Origin: Nymphaea colorata
Taxonomy: Eukaryota; Streptophyta; Magnoliopsida; Nymphaeales; Nymphaeaceae
Direction of reading: 5' to 3'
DNA: 64,000 nucleotides
Assembly (NCBI RefSeq): GCF_008831285.2
Contig: NC_045138.2
Location: forward strand, 2,183,143 to 2,247,142
Under the pieces are notes generated by a model that was not told where the DNA came from, did no database searches, and worked only from the letters and a program-made list of their open reading frames with translations. Shown piece by piece: positions 49,081 through 59,505 of the stretch. The position numbers and the translations under genes are program-made. The first letter of the stretch is position 1, and every line of letters begins with the position of its first letter.

Positions 49081-49511
49081 CATACAGAGGGGTGAAACCA
49101 GAAATTTCCTCCTGTAGTATGTGGGCAATTGTCTGCCTTCATTTTTCTTATCTTCATAATGAGTCAGAGAAAATGACTTCATTGCTTGGATTGCTTGATA
49201 GACTATGAAAACTACTTGGTATGTTTTTCTATTAAAACTTTTTATTTTAGTGAAGTCAATTATCTGTTATGTTAAGAAACATTGATATACAAGTTAAAGC
49301 ATAACATAACTATTACTTCGAGAACGAGAAGCAGCTAGACCCTGGGGGATGGCTGAAGACTTCAGCCTTTACTAAGGCGGACCGAACAGCTTCTTGCTCA
49401 TCCAATGGGTGCCCTTTGAGAATAAACCAATGTTAGTCAGCATTGCTAGAACCCCAAAAAACCTCTAGCAATAATAAGAAACAAATGGGCCTAAACAAAA
49501 CAGTGGAAGGT

Positions 49512-49962
49512 GATGGAGGTAGTCGGAGTGAGATGCCGCAAAAAGGTGGCAGGACTTCATCGCTTGTTTCATGTAGTGCCTGACGGTGCTCACGCTCTAG
49601 TCTAGAGCAGCACTCCCCATGCTGACTGGGGTGTGTATATGTTCAGGGAGGTGAAGGTCTTCTGCGTATTTACTATGCACCGTATGGGATCCATTCATTT
49701 CACTTATCCATCTGTTGGGTAGGAGAAATCATGGCTTTTAATTGCCTAGCTGGTACATAGATCAGTGAAGACTTTTCTTCCATTGGATAGTAAATAGCCA
49801 CGAGACTTCTGCATCTTTCTCTATCACTAGATACCAGCATGGGCCGCACTACCTCCAGAATAGAGGGCGATGACACCACCAGAGCGGTGCCGCCTCATGA
49901 AACATGCAGTGAAGTCCCACCATCTTTTTGCAGCTGCTCACTATGACTGCCTCCATCAACTC
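49512..49962. repeat. Foldback sequence, arms about 220 bp
   Basis: Left arm 49512-49732, right arm 49740-49962, centred near 49737. It is the second copy of the 32130-32610 hairpin. The MGCTTS-like start of that copy is changed here to a proline-free, shorter frame on plus, which argues against a gene. Confidence 0.68.
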
Positions 49963-52509
49963 TATCAAGGCAAAAATTTCAAGCTTATATAGGCCCTTGA
50001 GAAGGGGAATCATAGGCACACCATCCACAAGCCTGGCCTGCCTTTCCGTTCCATAGAGGCTGTCAAAATGTTTTCTTGATTTTCTTTCACCATTGTTACA
50101 AGTTTTCATTGTGATAACACACAATTTTTAATTTCTCGATTGATTCCCAAGAGGCAAACATTAGACATTGTTGGGGATCATGAAATGCAAAGGAAATGGG
50201 AATTGTATGCATTGTAAAATTCTCCTTACATGAAAATTAGGGAAACATTTTCATGAAAAAGACAAACCAAGTGGTTTTCATATTGTTATCATGCAAACAC
50301 AAACATTACTAGAGATATTTTTCTTGACTCATTGTACTGAATGTAGGAAAGCGAAGGCAAATGGACACCAACATAGCACCAGAGGAAATGTCCGAACAAG
50401 AGAGGGCTTTCCAAGGATTTACATGTGTAGCCAAAATCTGGTTAATTAAGCATACGCAACTTAGCTACTCTCTTTACAGTAAGACACAACTTTTAAATGT
50501 CTAAAAAATAACCAAAATCCGGTTAATTACTTTGAAAAAAATCATTCAATTTTTTTCCATTGCATCTGACGCTAATATGGTTATGTTATTAAAAGAACTT
50601 GTTTTCAAAAGCAATGTCTTTCTTTTTCATTTGTCATTACATTGAAAAGTAAGGATACGCAACGTAGCTACTCCACTGCACCCCATTGTTTGCAAAATTA
50701 ATTAACTAATAACTAGAAATATTTAAACATATTATACCGTGAGATAAATGTAAAAAGTTCTTGTGAAGGGTTTATTTGGAAATAAATAATTCTTTCTCAA
50801 TTTCAATGGAAGGGGAAACCCAGCCCCATGCATCGGAACTTCTAATAATGGAACTTGGTTCAATAAAAAGTTCAAATATTGCTTCTCGTGAAAATAAGTT
50901 GTTCATGTTTAACGTTTTAGGGTTTAAATTTAAAAACACTGAACCAGTTTCATGTAATATCAATTAATTTTTCAAAATATACAATTACTTTCCCTAATGT
51001 TTTCCATTGTTCATGGATTAATGTCTGGTAACCTTGCCCTCATAAAAAACACATTCTAATCACATACGTATATATGCAGGACCATGCTCAACTTATGTTT
51101 CAAAAACTAAAAGGTACTCATATTTGAAACAATTTCACTGTAATTGTACGCTTCAAGTATGGTATATATCAAGCAAATGTAGGAACTCAAGTGACGTTTG
51201 AATCCAAATGGAGAACGTTGATGTTATGTGCTTACAATTTACTTGCGGTAACCAAATCTTTACATGTAAGTAATGGATTCGAGGTCGATGAAAATTGCAT
51301 CTCTAAAATCGGATTTGGTAAGAAAAAAATGATGATCTGATTTACCTTTTTCTATCAAATCCTGAATAATTGAATAAGGATTTGAAATCCAGTATATATG
51401 ACTGGATAGCATCTGAGTTACTGACATCCTACATGCCCAGGGGTGGAGCCATTGGGCTCACTTGGGCCTCGGCCCCATCTCAATTTAAAAAAAAAAAATT
51501 ATATGTAAATTTTAGAAAATTTTACTTGTTTTATGTAAAAATTTTGAAAAATTATATTTTGACCCTAGTCAAAATTTAGAAACTTTAATTCGGCCTCCTC
51601 ATGAAAAATCTCTAGCTTTGCCCCTATGCATGCATGATCAGACCACCAGAACAAACAGGCACATGAAGTTTTCCATAGTGAGTACCTTGACATATTAGCA
51701 CTTGATTGTGAATCTATAAAGTGGAAAACTTAGTAGTTGATAATATCAAATCATAGAGTATGCATTTGGGATGTTATGCATATTATTTGAACCAGCATGA
51801 GGAGGGCCAAATTAAAGTATATAAATTTTGACTAAGGTCGAAATATCATTTTTCAAAGTTTTTATATAAAACAATTGAAATTTTTAAAAAATTTACTGGT
51901 AAATTTAAGAAAAAAATTGTTCAGTCGGGACAATTTGAGCCAAGTCAGTGGTAAATTTATTGCTTTATTCATTGGTTGATTCTCACTTATCATGTTTTGA
52001 TATTTTTTTTTAATTTTTATTTAATTTAATTCAGATCTTTTGTGTTTCAGAAAAAAAAAAATTGAATCACTTAATTGGCCTACTATGTTCAAAAACGCAT
52101 CTTTGATATTGTTATAAAAGGCACGCGTAGATATGCTTAGAAAGTTGGGATGTGATCTTATTGTGATCAGTGCCATGGGCGCCTTTATAAGGCAGTGGTA
52201 CCCCATTCGTGATCTGATCCAAGTCAGCCTCTATATTAAACTAGGTCCAATCAGATAACTGGATCGGACCAATATATAGGATCCAGTACCATATGCACAA
52301 GAACCGGGTCCTTTTGTGAGAAAAAAATATTCATGGCGCCATACTGATGGGGTCCACGCAGAAGAAGATATATTGCTGGCCTGAACTGGACTGGATCATG
52401 GACTGCTACTCCGACCCGATGACACAACCTTTACTTTGAAATTAATAAAAATTAAGAAAAAAAATATAGTAGCAGAAATCATGATAGGTGTGAACTTAAT
52501 TTAATATCA
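49963..52509. repeat. Locus repeat with two miniature elements
   Basis: One 115-bp subrepeat lies at about 50150-50310. Miniature elements of the ggggcggagcc family lie at about 51435-51625 (same insertion as 35106) and 51797-51915 (truncated). About 51900-52509 is upstream CRP-unit sequence. No gene is recognised. Confidence 0.5.
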
Positions 52510-53280
52510 TTTATTTCCTAAAAAACATAGCTTGTACATGGAAGTAAATAAAAGAAATAATTTCTCCAAATAAGATAAATAGCAGCACTGAGGTAGAAAA
52601 AACCAGAGTGAATTAGAAAGGTGTGCCAAGAGAAGAAAAGAAGAAGAAACCCATCTTTGACATTGTTAATTAATTTTGGGACCATGACAAATTTTGCAAT
52701 TTTGTTACAAAAAGCAGGCATAGATATTCTTAGAAAGTTGGGATATGACCTTGTTGTGATCAGTGCCATGGGCACCTTTATAAGGCAGTGGTACCCGATT
52801 CGTGATCTGATCCAATTCATCCTCTATATTAAACTAGGTCCAATCAGATTACTGGATCGGACCAATATATACGATCCAGTACCATATGAACAAGAACAGG
52901 GTCCTTTTGTGAGCAAAAATACTCATGGCGCCATACTGATGGGGTCCACGCAACTGGACTGAACTGGACTGGAGCATGGACTGCTACTCTGACCCGATGA
53001 CACAACCTTTACTTTGAAATTAATAAAAATTAAGAAAAAAATATAGTAGCAGAAATCATGATAGCTGTGAACTTAATTAAATATCATTTATTTCCTAAAA
53101 AACATAGCTTATACATGGAAGTAAATAAAAGAAATAATTTCTCCAAATAAAATATAAATAGCAGCACTGAGGTAGAAAAAAACACAGTGAATTAGAAAGG
53201 TCTCCTGAGAAAAGAAAATAATAATAAGAAGAAGACGGTGGGGAAGAAGGTAAATGACTAGTGTGTTTGCATGCAATTGC
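52510..53280 (+). pseudogene. Two successive CRP promoter remnants, copies 5 and 6
   Basis: The promoter block with ataaatagcagcactgaggt occurs twice (about 52577 and 53155), a local duplication of about 560-580 bp. In the first, the sequence after the leader has lost the start codon and jumps to upstream sequence. In the second, the start is ACG and the following frame stops at TAG (gacggtggggaagaagg region, 53234-53260). Neither can encode the peptide. Confidence 0.6.
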
Positions 53281-53408
53281 ATGATATACTATTGAAACCA
53301 CTTGGTATGTATTTTTATAAAAACATTTTTTTTAGTGGCTTAAATTTTCCGTGCTACGAAAAGAAGACATCGATATGCAGCACTGAAGCATAACAAAAAC
53401 ATCACGTG

Positions 53409-53995
53409 GAAAGGGTTCTTGCCAAGAACTTCATAGGTGCAGTAAAACATCTCAATGTTCTTATCCATCCTGCCTGTCCTGATCAGGGCAGGATCCAGCT
53501 TCTCAATGTGGTTGGTGGTGAAGATTATTAGCCTTTCCTCTCCGCATGAAGACCACAACCCATCGATGAAGTTGAGCAGCCCCGATAGTTGCTCACTGTC
53601 CTTGCCAAGAACTTCTTGAATTTGGAGGACCACCCTCTGTTTGATGAAGTGAAGAAGCTCTTTCAGAACAAGAGGGTAGAGGTGACCCAGAAGATGTTGT
53701 AGAGAGATTGATGCCATGGACTAGACATGAGAAAGACAGCAGGACTCCCTGTCTAGAAAAAGTGATTGAATTCATGAAGAAGGCAAAAGAGGAAAAGATG
53801 AAGAAAGAGAAAGATAGTGATCCACAAGAATCCACAGTAGATGAAGATGGCCACACCGCTAGTAGTGAAGGGAGTGATTAGTCTTTCAGTCTTATGCTCT
53901 TGTATGTTTTTTGATAATTTTAGAAGAGATCTGATGAAGACCCAAAATGGTACATTTTGCAAATAAACTCCTCCCCCTCCCGCCCCTTAATAAAG
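53409..53995. pseudogene. AAA-ATPase fragments, left arm
   Basis: Minus 53600-53425 encodes the second half of a BCS1-type AAA module: LSGLLNFIDGLWSSCGEERL, then FTTNHIEKLDPALIRTGRMD (sensor 1 asparagine and the arginine-finger region) and YCTYE. Plus 53608-53880 encodes the C-terminal segment (FLNLEDHPLFDEVKKLF, then broken frames), followed by 3'-UTR sequence. Walker A and B are absent. Orientation switches inside the gene, so it cannot be translated as a unit. Confidence 0.75.
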
Positions 53996-54184
53996 GATTA
54001 AAACCTGACGGATAGTTGGCAAACCTGACGGATATGCAACAAAGTGTTAGATTGCTGGCAGTCTCGCAGCCACTGTTCGAACCTTTGAATAATTTAAAGC
54101 ATAGTTGGCAAACCTGGTGATACAACTAGGGAATCGGGATGGTTTACTTATTGGATCCCGGGTTAGGCCCCAAAGGGGGGAGGG

Positions 54185-54546
54185 GAGTTTATTTGCAAAA
54201 TACACCATTTTGGGTATTCATCAGATCTCTTCTAAAATTATCAAAAAACATACAAGAGCATAAGACTGAAAGACTAATCACTTCCTTCACTGCTAGCAGT
54301 GACGCCATCATCATCTACTGTGGATCACCATCTTTCTCTTTCTTCATCTTTTCCTCTTTTGCCTTCTTCATGAATTCGATCACTTTCAATAGACAGGGAG
54401 TCCTGCTGTCCTTCTCACGTCTGGTCCTTGGCTTCAATCTCTGCTACATCTGCTGGGGTCACCTCTAACCTCTCCTTCTCAAAGAGCTTCTTTACTTCAT
54501 CAAACAGAGGGTGGTCCTCCAAATTCAAGAAGTTCTTGGCAAGAAC
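54185..54546 (-). pseudogene. AAA-ATPase C-terminal and 3'-UTR fragment, right arm
   Basis: The minus strand repeats the C-terminal segment (the mirror of 53608-53995), reading through the LEDHPLFDEVKKLFEKE-type region and VAE.., with a frameshift around 54430. It lies head-to-head with the plus-strand core at 54547. Confidence 0.65.
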
Positions 54547-54807
54547 AGTGAGCAACTATCGTGGCTGCTCAACTTCATCGATGGGTTGTGGTCTCCATGC
54601 GGAGAGGAAAGGCTAATAATCTTCACCACCAACCACATTGAGAAGCTGGATCCTGCCCTCATCAGGACATGCAGGATGGACGAGAACATTGAGATGTCTT
54701 ACTGCAACTATGAGGGGTTCACTGTTCTTGCCAAGAACTTCTTGAATTTGGAGGACCACCCCATTTGGTGAAGTAAAGAAGCTCTTTGAGAATGAGAGGG
54801 TAGAGGT

Positions 54808-55138
54808 TGTGAAAGACCCTCGTCCTGATCACACAGAACGTGCAGTTGGTTACATCAGCTCCACCAACAATGAACGTGCAGTTGGTTACATCAACTCCAC
54901 CAAATGTGGAACCATGTTAGCATGTAATCCATCTTCACGTAAAGAGGAAGTAACTGAAAGGGGAAACCTTATCGAGTCTGTTAAAACTGAAAAGGTCATC
55001 CCCATCCATTGTAAAGAAAAAGAATGTATAAAGGGAAAACAGGAACCACCATAGTTGTGAGGGTCCCTGCATCGTGGATGTAGCCTTAACAGGTGAACCA
55101 CGTTAAAAATCTCTGAATACTCTTTCATTCCTTTCATA
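54808..55138 (+). repeat. 5' LTR
   Basis: It starts TGTGAAAG and ends CTTTCATA, so the termini are TG...TA rather than TG...CA, with 7 of 8 bases in inverted match. Near the start a 36-bp sequence is repeated in tandem (gaacgtgcagttggttacat at 54836 and 54872). The outer flank is gaggt. Confidence 0.9.
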
Positions 55139-55150
55139 TGGTATCAGAGC
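55139..55150 (+). promoter_or_regulatory. Primer-binding site
   Basis: tggtatcagagc, complementary to the 3' end of initiator tRNA-Met, with no spacer between it and the LTR end. This adjacency supports 55138 as the LTR border. Confidence 0.88.
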
Positions 55151-55182
55151 TGATGGTGCTCCATTACTAAACCAGCGTGGAC

Positions 55183-56118
55183 ATGGCAGCCAGCTCCTCT
55201 CCGCTTCCAGGCCTACCAGCTCCCACCTCTTTTCAACACTTCATCTCAACCAAGTTAGATTCTGATAATTATGTATTGTGGGCATCTCAATTCCGACCTC
55301 TGCTTATCTCCTATGATCTTGAAGGCTTCATTGACGGATCAAAAACTGAACCTCAAAAAACTATCATCAAGGATGGTAAATCTGCTCCCAATCCTGAGTA
55401 TATAGACTGGCGCCGGCGAGATCAGCTTCTCCTTAGCTGGCTTATTTCTTCTTTGTCTGACTCTGTTCACTCCCAAGTTATTGGATTGGAAACGTCTTAT
55501 GAAGTCTGGACCACTCTGCAAGATGCTTATGCTGCACAATCACGTGCACGTATCTTACAACTTAAGGAGCAGCTACAGAATTTAAGAAAGGGAAATAAAT
55601 CTATTTCCCAATTTGTTCAGAAAGCTAGATCCATTGCCCACCATCTGAAAGTTGCTGGAAAGAAAGTTGAAGAAGAGGATCTTATTCTTCATATACTCTG
55701 TGGTCTTCCACCAGAGTATGAAGCAATGCGTGTTTCTATATCTATTCGCAAGGATCCTGTTGGCATGACTGAATTATTTAGTCTCTTGTTGTCCCATGAA
55801 GCCTACCTTGGTGAAGGTGATTCTGTTGACAAAGCATTTGACTCACAAGTTGAAGCTAATGTCACTCACAGAACCAACCAAGGTAGCGGAAATCAATATT
55901 ATGGAAGGGGAAACTATCGTGGAGGCCGTGGTGGTCGATTTCGCTCACGAGGCCGAGGACGAGGAAACTACAACAACAATCAGCAAAATCAAAGGTATTA
56001 TAATGATCAACGCACTCACATTGTCTGTCAATTATGTGAAAAAATAGGGCACTCGGCAAAGACGTGCAGATTATTCCAGCAATCAGACAATTCTAATTCC
56101 AATCCTCCTCATGCGTAG
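55183..56118 (+). CDS. gag: Copia Gag (311 aa, ends at in-frame TAG)
   Basis: The first in-frame ATG is at 55183 (MAASSSPLPGLPAP). The N-terminal half is the plant Copia Gag domain, with LDSDNYVLWASQFRPLL, DWRRRDQLLLSWLISSL and LQLKEQLQNLRKG. A Gly/Arg-rich segment (residues about 240-265) precedes a CCHC zinc knuckle, CQLCEKIGHSAKTC, spaced x2-x4-x4. It packages element RNA into cytoplasmic particles. The frame ends at TAG 56116-56118, but pol continues in the same frame with no other stop, so Gag and Pol would be one protein if that codon were sense or read through. Confidence 0.9.
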   Translation: MAASSSPLPGLPAPTSFQHFISTKLDSDNYVLWASQFRPLLISYDLEGFIDGSKTEPQKTIIKDGKSAPNPEYIDWRRRDQLLLSWLISSLSDSVHSQVIGLETSYEVWTTLQDAYAAQSRARILQLKEQLQNLRKGNKSISQFVQKARSIAHHLKVAGKKVEEEDLILHILCGLPPEYEAMRVSISIRKDPVGMTELFSLLLSHEAYLGEGDSVDKAFDSQVEANVTHRTNQGSGNQYYGRGNYRGGRGGRFRSRGRGRGNYNNNQQNQRYYNDQRTHIVCQLCEKIGHSAKTCRLFQQSDNSNSNPPHA

Positions 56119-59100
56119 AATGCTACTACATCTGAGAACACCGGTGATGATTCGTGGTATCCTGATTCTGGTGCTTCCCATCACGTTGCTCCTGATCTCA
56201 GCTCTTTATCAATAAATTCCGCTTACTCGGGCACTGATGCTGTCAAGGTGGGAAATGGTACAGGTTTAGCTATTAAACACATTGGTAGTTCATCCTTTAA
56301 AGTTGGAAATTTCAATGTCAAGATGCATGATATTCTTCATGTTCCTCTTATTACCAAGAAACTTCTCTCTGTGCATCGGTTTGCTGCAGATAATAATGTT
56401 GTTTTTGAATTTGATGCAAGAGAGTGCAGAATTAGAGATGCCAGATCCAAACAAGAATTGTTGAAAGGACACGTTAAAGGAGGAATCTACACTCTTGACT
56501 TTGACAAGTTTAAAGAAAAAGTTGCTTGCATTGGAGAAAAGGCTAGTCGCGCTACATGGCATGCCCAGTTGGGACATCCAAATAGAAAAATTGTTGATCA
56601 TGTGCTTAGTTCCTTTAATTTACCTTTTTCGGACTGCAATATCAGAATTTGTTCTTCCTGTCAAATTGCTAAAATGCATAAGTTACCCTTTAATCGCATT
56701 GATTACAGTAAATTGGAACCTCTAGAGATCATCTTTTCAGATGTATGGGGGCCAGCCCCTATTTCTAGTATCTATGGACATCGTTTTTATGTTATCTTTG
56801 TTGATGCATGGTCAAGATTTACATGGCTTTTTTTGTTGAAACATAAATCTGAAGTGCTTGAGTCATTTCAAAAGTTTAAAGCAATGGTTGAAAATATGTT
56901 TGGAAGAAAAATTAAGAACTCCCATAGTGACGGTGGAGGAGAATACAAGTGCATGGACAACTATTTTTCCAATGTAGGAATTAAACATCGTTATTCCTGT
57001 CCTCACACCCAAGAACAGAATGGCGTCTCTGAACGCAAACATAGACATATCGTTGACACTGGATTGACTCTTATAGCTCACAGCAATGTGCCAAAACAAT
57101 TCTGGAATTTTGCCTTTTCAGCTGCAATATTTCTGATAAATCGATTGCCTGCTGCAGGCTTGAAAAATACAAGTCCTCTTGAAATGCTTTGGAACAAGGA
57201 ACCCAACTACAAGTTTCTTAAAACTTTTGGGTGTTTATGCTTCCCCAACTTGAGAGCGTATAGATCCAACAAACTCGACTATCGATCTCATGCTTATGTT
57301 TTTATGGGTTATAGTGATAACCATCATGGCTATCTATGCATGGATCCTAACTCATTCAAGATTATTGTGTTCAGAGATGTTATTTTCAATGAAGAAAATT
57401 TTCCTTTTATTGAAAAATCAGCTAATGACACTTCAGCCCGAGGAACTCATTCACAAGCTGTTCTTGTGCCTCCATGGCTCTCATCTTCAAGCAGTGCCCT
57501 TGCAGAAAATCCTACTGCTCCTGTTCATGACAGTGGACCGCTTATTGCTCCTAGCTCGCCACAAACAAGTCCAGATCAACCTGCTCCTCAAGAGGAACCG
57601 CTGGTCACCTCAAGGTCTCACTCTATGGTGACACGCTCCCAAACTGGTTCACTCAAACCATCCTCTCGTTATGCTTTCTCTAGTCTCTTAGTGACTAAAC
57701 TCCTTGAAGACAAGGAACCAAAAGATTTTAATGAAGCCACCAAGCATAACGAATGGCGTGCTGCTGTGCAAGACGAATTTCAAGCTCTTTGCAAGAATAA
57801 AACATGGTCTCTTGTGCCTCGCACCTCGAACATGAATGTTGTGGGATGCAAATGGGTGTACCGCATCAAGCGCAGGTCAGATGGAACTCTTGAGCGACAC
57901 AAAGCTAGACTTGTCGCAAAAGGGTTTCACCAAGAAGAAGGAGTTGATTTCTTTGAAACTTTCAGCCCTGTCGTCAAACCAGGTACTATTCGAACCATGA
58001 TCTCACTTGCTTTACGGGGGAATTGGATAATTAGACAACTTGATGTCCATAATGCATTCCTTAATGGAACCTTATCTGAGGAAGTGTATATGGCTCAACC
58101 GCCCGGCTTCGTCAACCATCAATTTCCATCACACGTCTGCCACCTTCATAAGGCCCTATATGGACTAAAGCAAGCCCCTCGAGCCTGGTTTCAACGGCTG
58201 AGTCAAAGTCTCTTTCATTTTGGATTCACAAGCTCTAAAACTGATCCTTCTTTATTTATCATGCATAGTGGTGAAAATATCATTTATATTCTGGTCTATG
58301 TTGACGACATTCTTGTCACCGGCAATTCTCAAAGTCTTACTAACGAGATTATTAAGCTTCTTGGTGAGCAGTTTGCCTTAAGGGATCTTGGGAGGCTTCA
58401 TTTTTTCCTTGGGGTGGAAGTTCTGTATAATTCCCAAGGTGCTATCCTCTCTCAACGGAAGTACATCATGGATCTTCTAAAAAAGGCAAAAATGCATGAG
58501 TGCAAACCATTCACCACTCCAATGTCATCCTCCTCTAAATTACACATTGGAGACGACATTGATTTCGAGGACCCTACCTTGTATAGGAGCATTGTGGGTG
58601 GTTTACAATACCTATCTATCACAAGACCAGACGTCGCTTTCAGCATCAACAAAGTGTGCCAATTCATGCACAAGCCCTCCATAGCTCACTGGACAGCAGT
58701 TAAAAGAATCCTAAGGTATTTAAAATATACTATTCAGTATGGATTGGTGTTCAAAGCATCCAAAAACACTAGCATTAATGTCTACACAGATGCTGATTGG
58801 GCTGGGTCTCCTGATGACCGAAAATCCACCTCAGGGTATGCAGTTTATATTGGCCCTAACCTTATTTCATGGAGTTCAAGGAAACAACATGTTGTCTCCC
58901 GCTCAAGCACGGAGGCCGAATACAGAGGAGTAGCAAATGCCGCAGCAGAGCTAACTTGGATTCAGTCTCTCTTAAGTGAGATGAAAGTTAGTGTTGTCAA
59001 CACACCAGTTATTTGGTGTGACAATATCAGCGCTAACTACCTTGCAGCTCATCCCACGTTTCACTCCAGAAGCAAACACATTGAAGTCGACGTTCACTAT

Positions 59101-59505
59101 GTACGCGACAAAGTTTCTAAAGGTTTGCTCAGAGTTCAACATCTCTCATCAAAGGACCAAATTGCTGATGGCCTAACCAAGCCCATTGCTGTCACACAGT
59201 TTAATTATTTCCGTGTCAAGCTCAACCTCAGAAGCATACAGTTGCACTTGAGGGAGGCTGTGAAAGACCCTCGTCCTGATCACACAGAACGTGCAGTTGG
59301 TTACATCAGCTCCACCAACAATGAACGTGCAGTTGGTTACATCAACTCCACCAAATGTGGAACCATGTTAGCATGTAATTCATCTTCACGTAAAGAGGAA
59401 GTAATTGAAAGGGGAAACCTTATCGAGTCTGTTAAAACTGAAAAGGTCATCCCCATCCATTGTAAAGAAAAAGAATGTATAAAGGGAAAACAGGAACCAC
59501 CATAG
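56119..59505 (+). CDS. pol: Copia Pol: protease, integrase, reverse transcriptase, RNase H
   Basis: Open from just after the TAG; the first Met is at 56248. Protease DSGASHH starts at 56164. A GAG-pre-integrase block (WHAQLGHPN, CSSCQIAK) comes next, then integrase with D at 56740 (SDVWGP), D at 56929 (SDGGGEY) and E at 57031 (NGVSERKH). The last two are separated by 33 residues, not the usual 35. Reverse transcriptase has KARLVAKGFHQEEGVDFFET, QLDVHNAFLNG and YVDD at 58297-58308. RNase H starts near 58781 (YTDADWAG, SSTEAEY, KHIEVDVHYVRD). There is no stop before the 3' LTR at 59259: the frame adds about 82 LTR-encoded residues and stops at 59503-59505. Confidence 0.92.
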   Translation, partial: NATTSENTGDDSWYPDSGASHHVAPDLSSLSINSAYSGTDAVKVGNGTGLAIKHIGSSSFKVGNFNVKMHDILHVPLITKKLLSVHRFAADNNVVFEFDARECRIRDARSKQELLKGHVKGGIYTLDFDKFKEKVACIGEKASRATWHAQLGHPNRKIVDHVLSSFNLPFSDCNIRICSSCQIAKMHKLPFNRIDYSKLEPLEIIFSDVWGPAPISSIYGHRFYVIFVDAWSRFTWLFLLKHKSEVLESFQKFKAMVENMFGRKIKNSHSDGGGEYKCMDNYFSNVGIKHRYSCPHTQEQNGVSERKHRHIVDTGLTLIAHSNVPKQFWNFAFSAAIFLINRLPAAGLKNTSPLEMLWNKEPNYKFLKTFGCLCFPNLRAYRSNKLDYRSHAYVFMGYSDNHHGYLCMDPNSFKIIVFRDVIFNEENFPFIEKSANDTSARGTHSQAVLVPPWLSSSSSALAENPTAPVHDSGPLIAPSSPQTSPDQPAPQEEPLVTSRSHSMVTRSQTGSLKPSSRYAFSSLLVTKLLEDKEPKDFNEATKHNEWRAAVQDEFQALCKNKTWSLVPRTSNMNVVGCKWVYRIKRRSDGTLERHKARLVAKGFHQEEGVDFFETFSPVVKPGTIRTMISLALRGNWIIRQLDVHNAFLNGTLSEEVYMAQPPGFVNHQFPSHVCHLHKALYGLKQAPRAWFQRLSQSLFHFGFTSSKTDPSLFIMHSGENIIYILVYVDDILVTGNSQSLTNEIIKLLGEQFALRDLGRLHFFLGVEVLYNSQGAILSQRKYIMDLLKKAKMHECKPFTTPMSSSSKLHIGDDIDFEDPTLYRSIVGGLQYLSITRPDVAFSINKVCQFMHKPSIAHWTAVKRILRYLKYTIQYGLVFKASKNTSINVYTDADWAGSPDDRKSTSGYAVYIGPNLISWSSRKQHVVSRSSTEAEYRGVANAAAELTWIQSLLSEMKVSVVNTPVIWCDNISANYLAAHPTFHSRSKHIEVDVHYVRDKVSKGLLRVQHLSSKDQIADGLTKPIAVTQFNYFRVKLNLRSIQLHLREAVKDPRPDHTERAVGYISSTNNERAVGYINSTKCGTMLACNSSSRKEEVIERGNLIESVKTEKVIPIHCKEKECIKGKQEPP

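Larger units (their letters stand above)
53409..54780. repeat. Palindrome built from a rearranged AAA-ATPase gene
   Basis: Arms of about 590 bp (53409-53995 and 54185-54780) are inverted copies around a spacer of about 190 bp. Within each arm the AAA core segment and the C-terminal segment point in opposite directions. The core is bounded on both sides by gttcttgccaagaac or close variants (53415-53429, 53598-53612; 54532-54546, 54724-54738). This indicates inversion of the core between short inverted repeats, then duplication of the whole. Confidence 0.8.

Noticed and set aside
50772-50967. Overlapping 63-codon frames on both strands
   Set aside because: A symmetric open region in AT-rich DNA with no homology or conserved copy.
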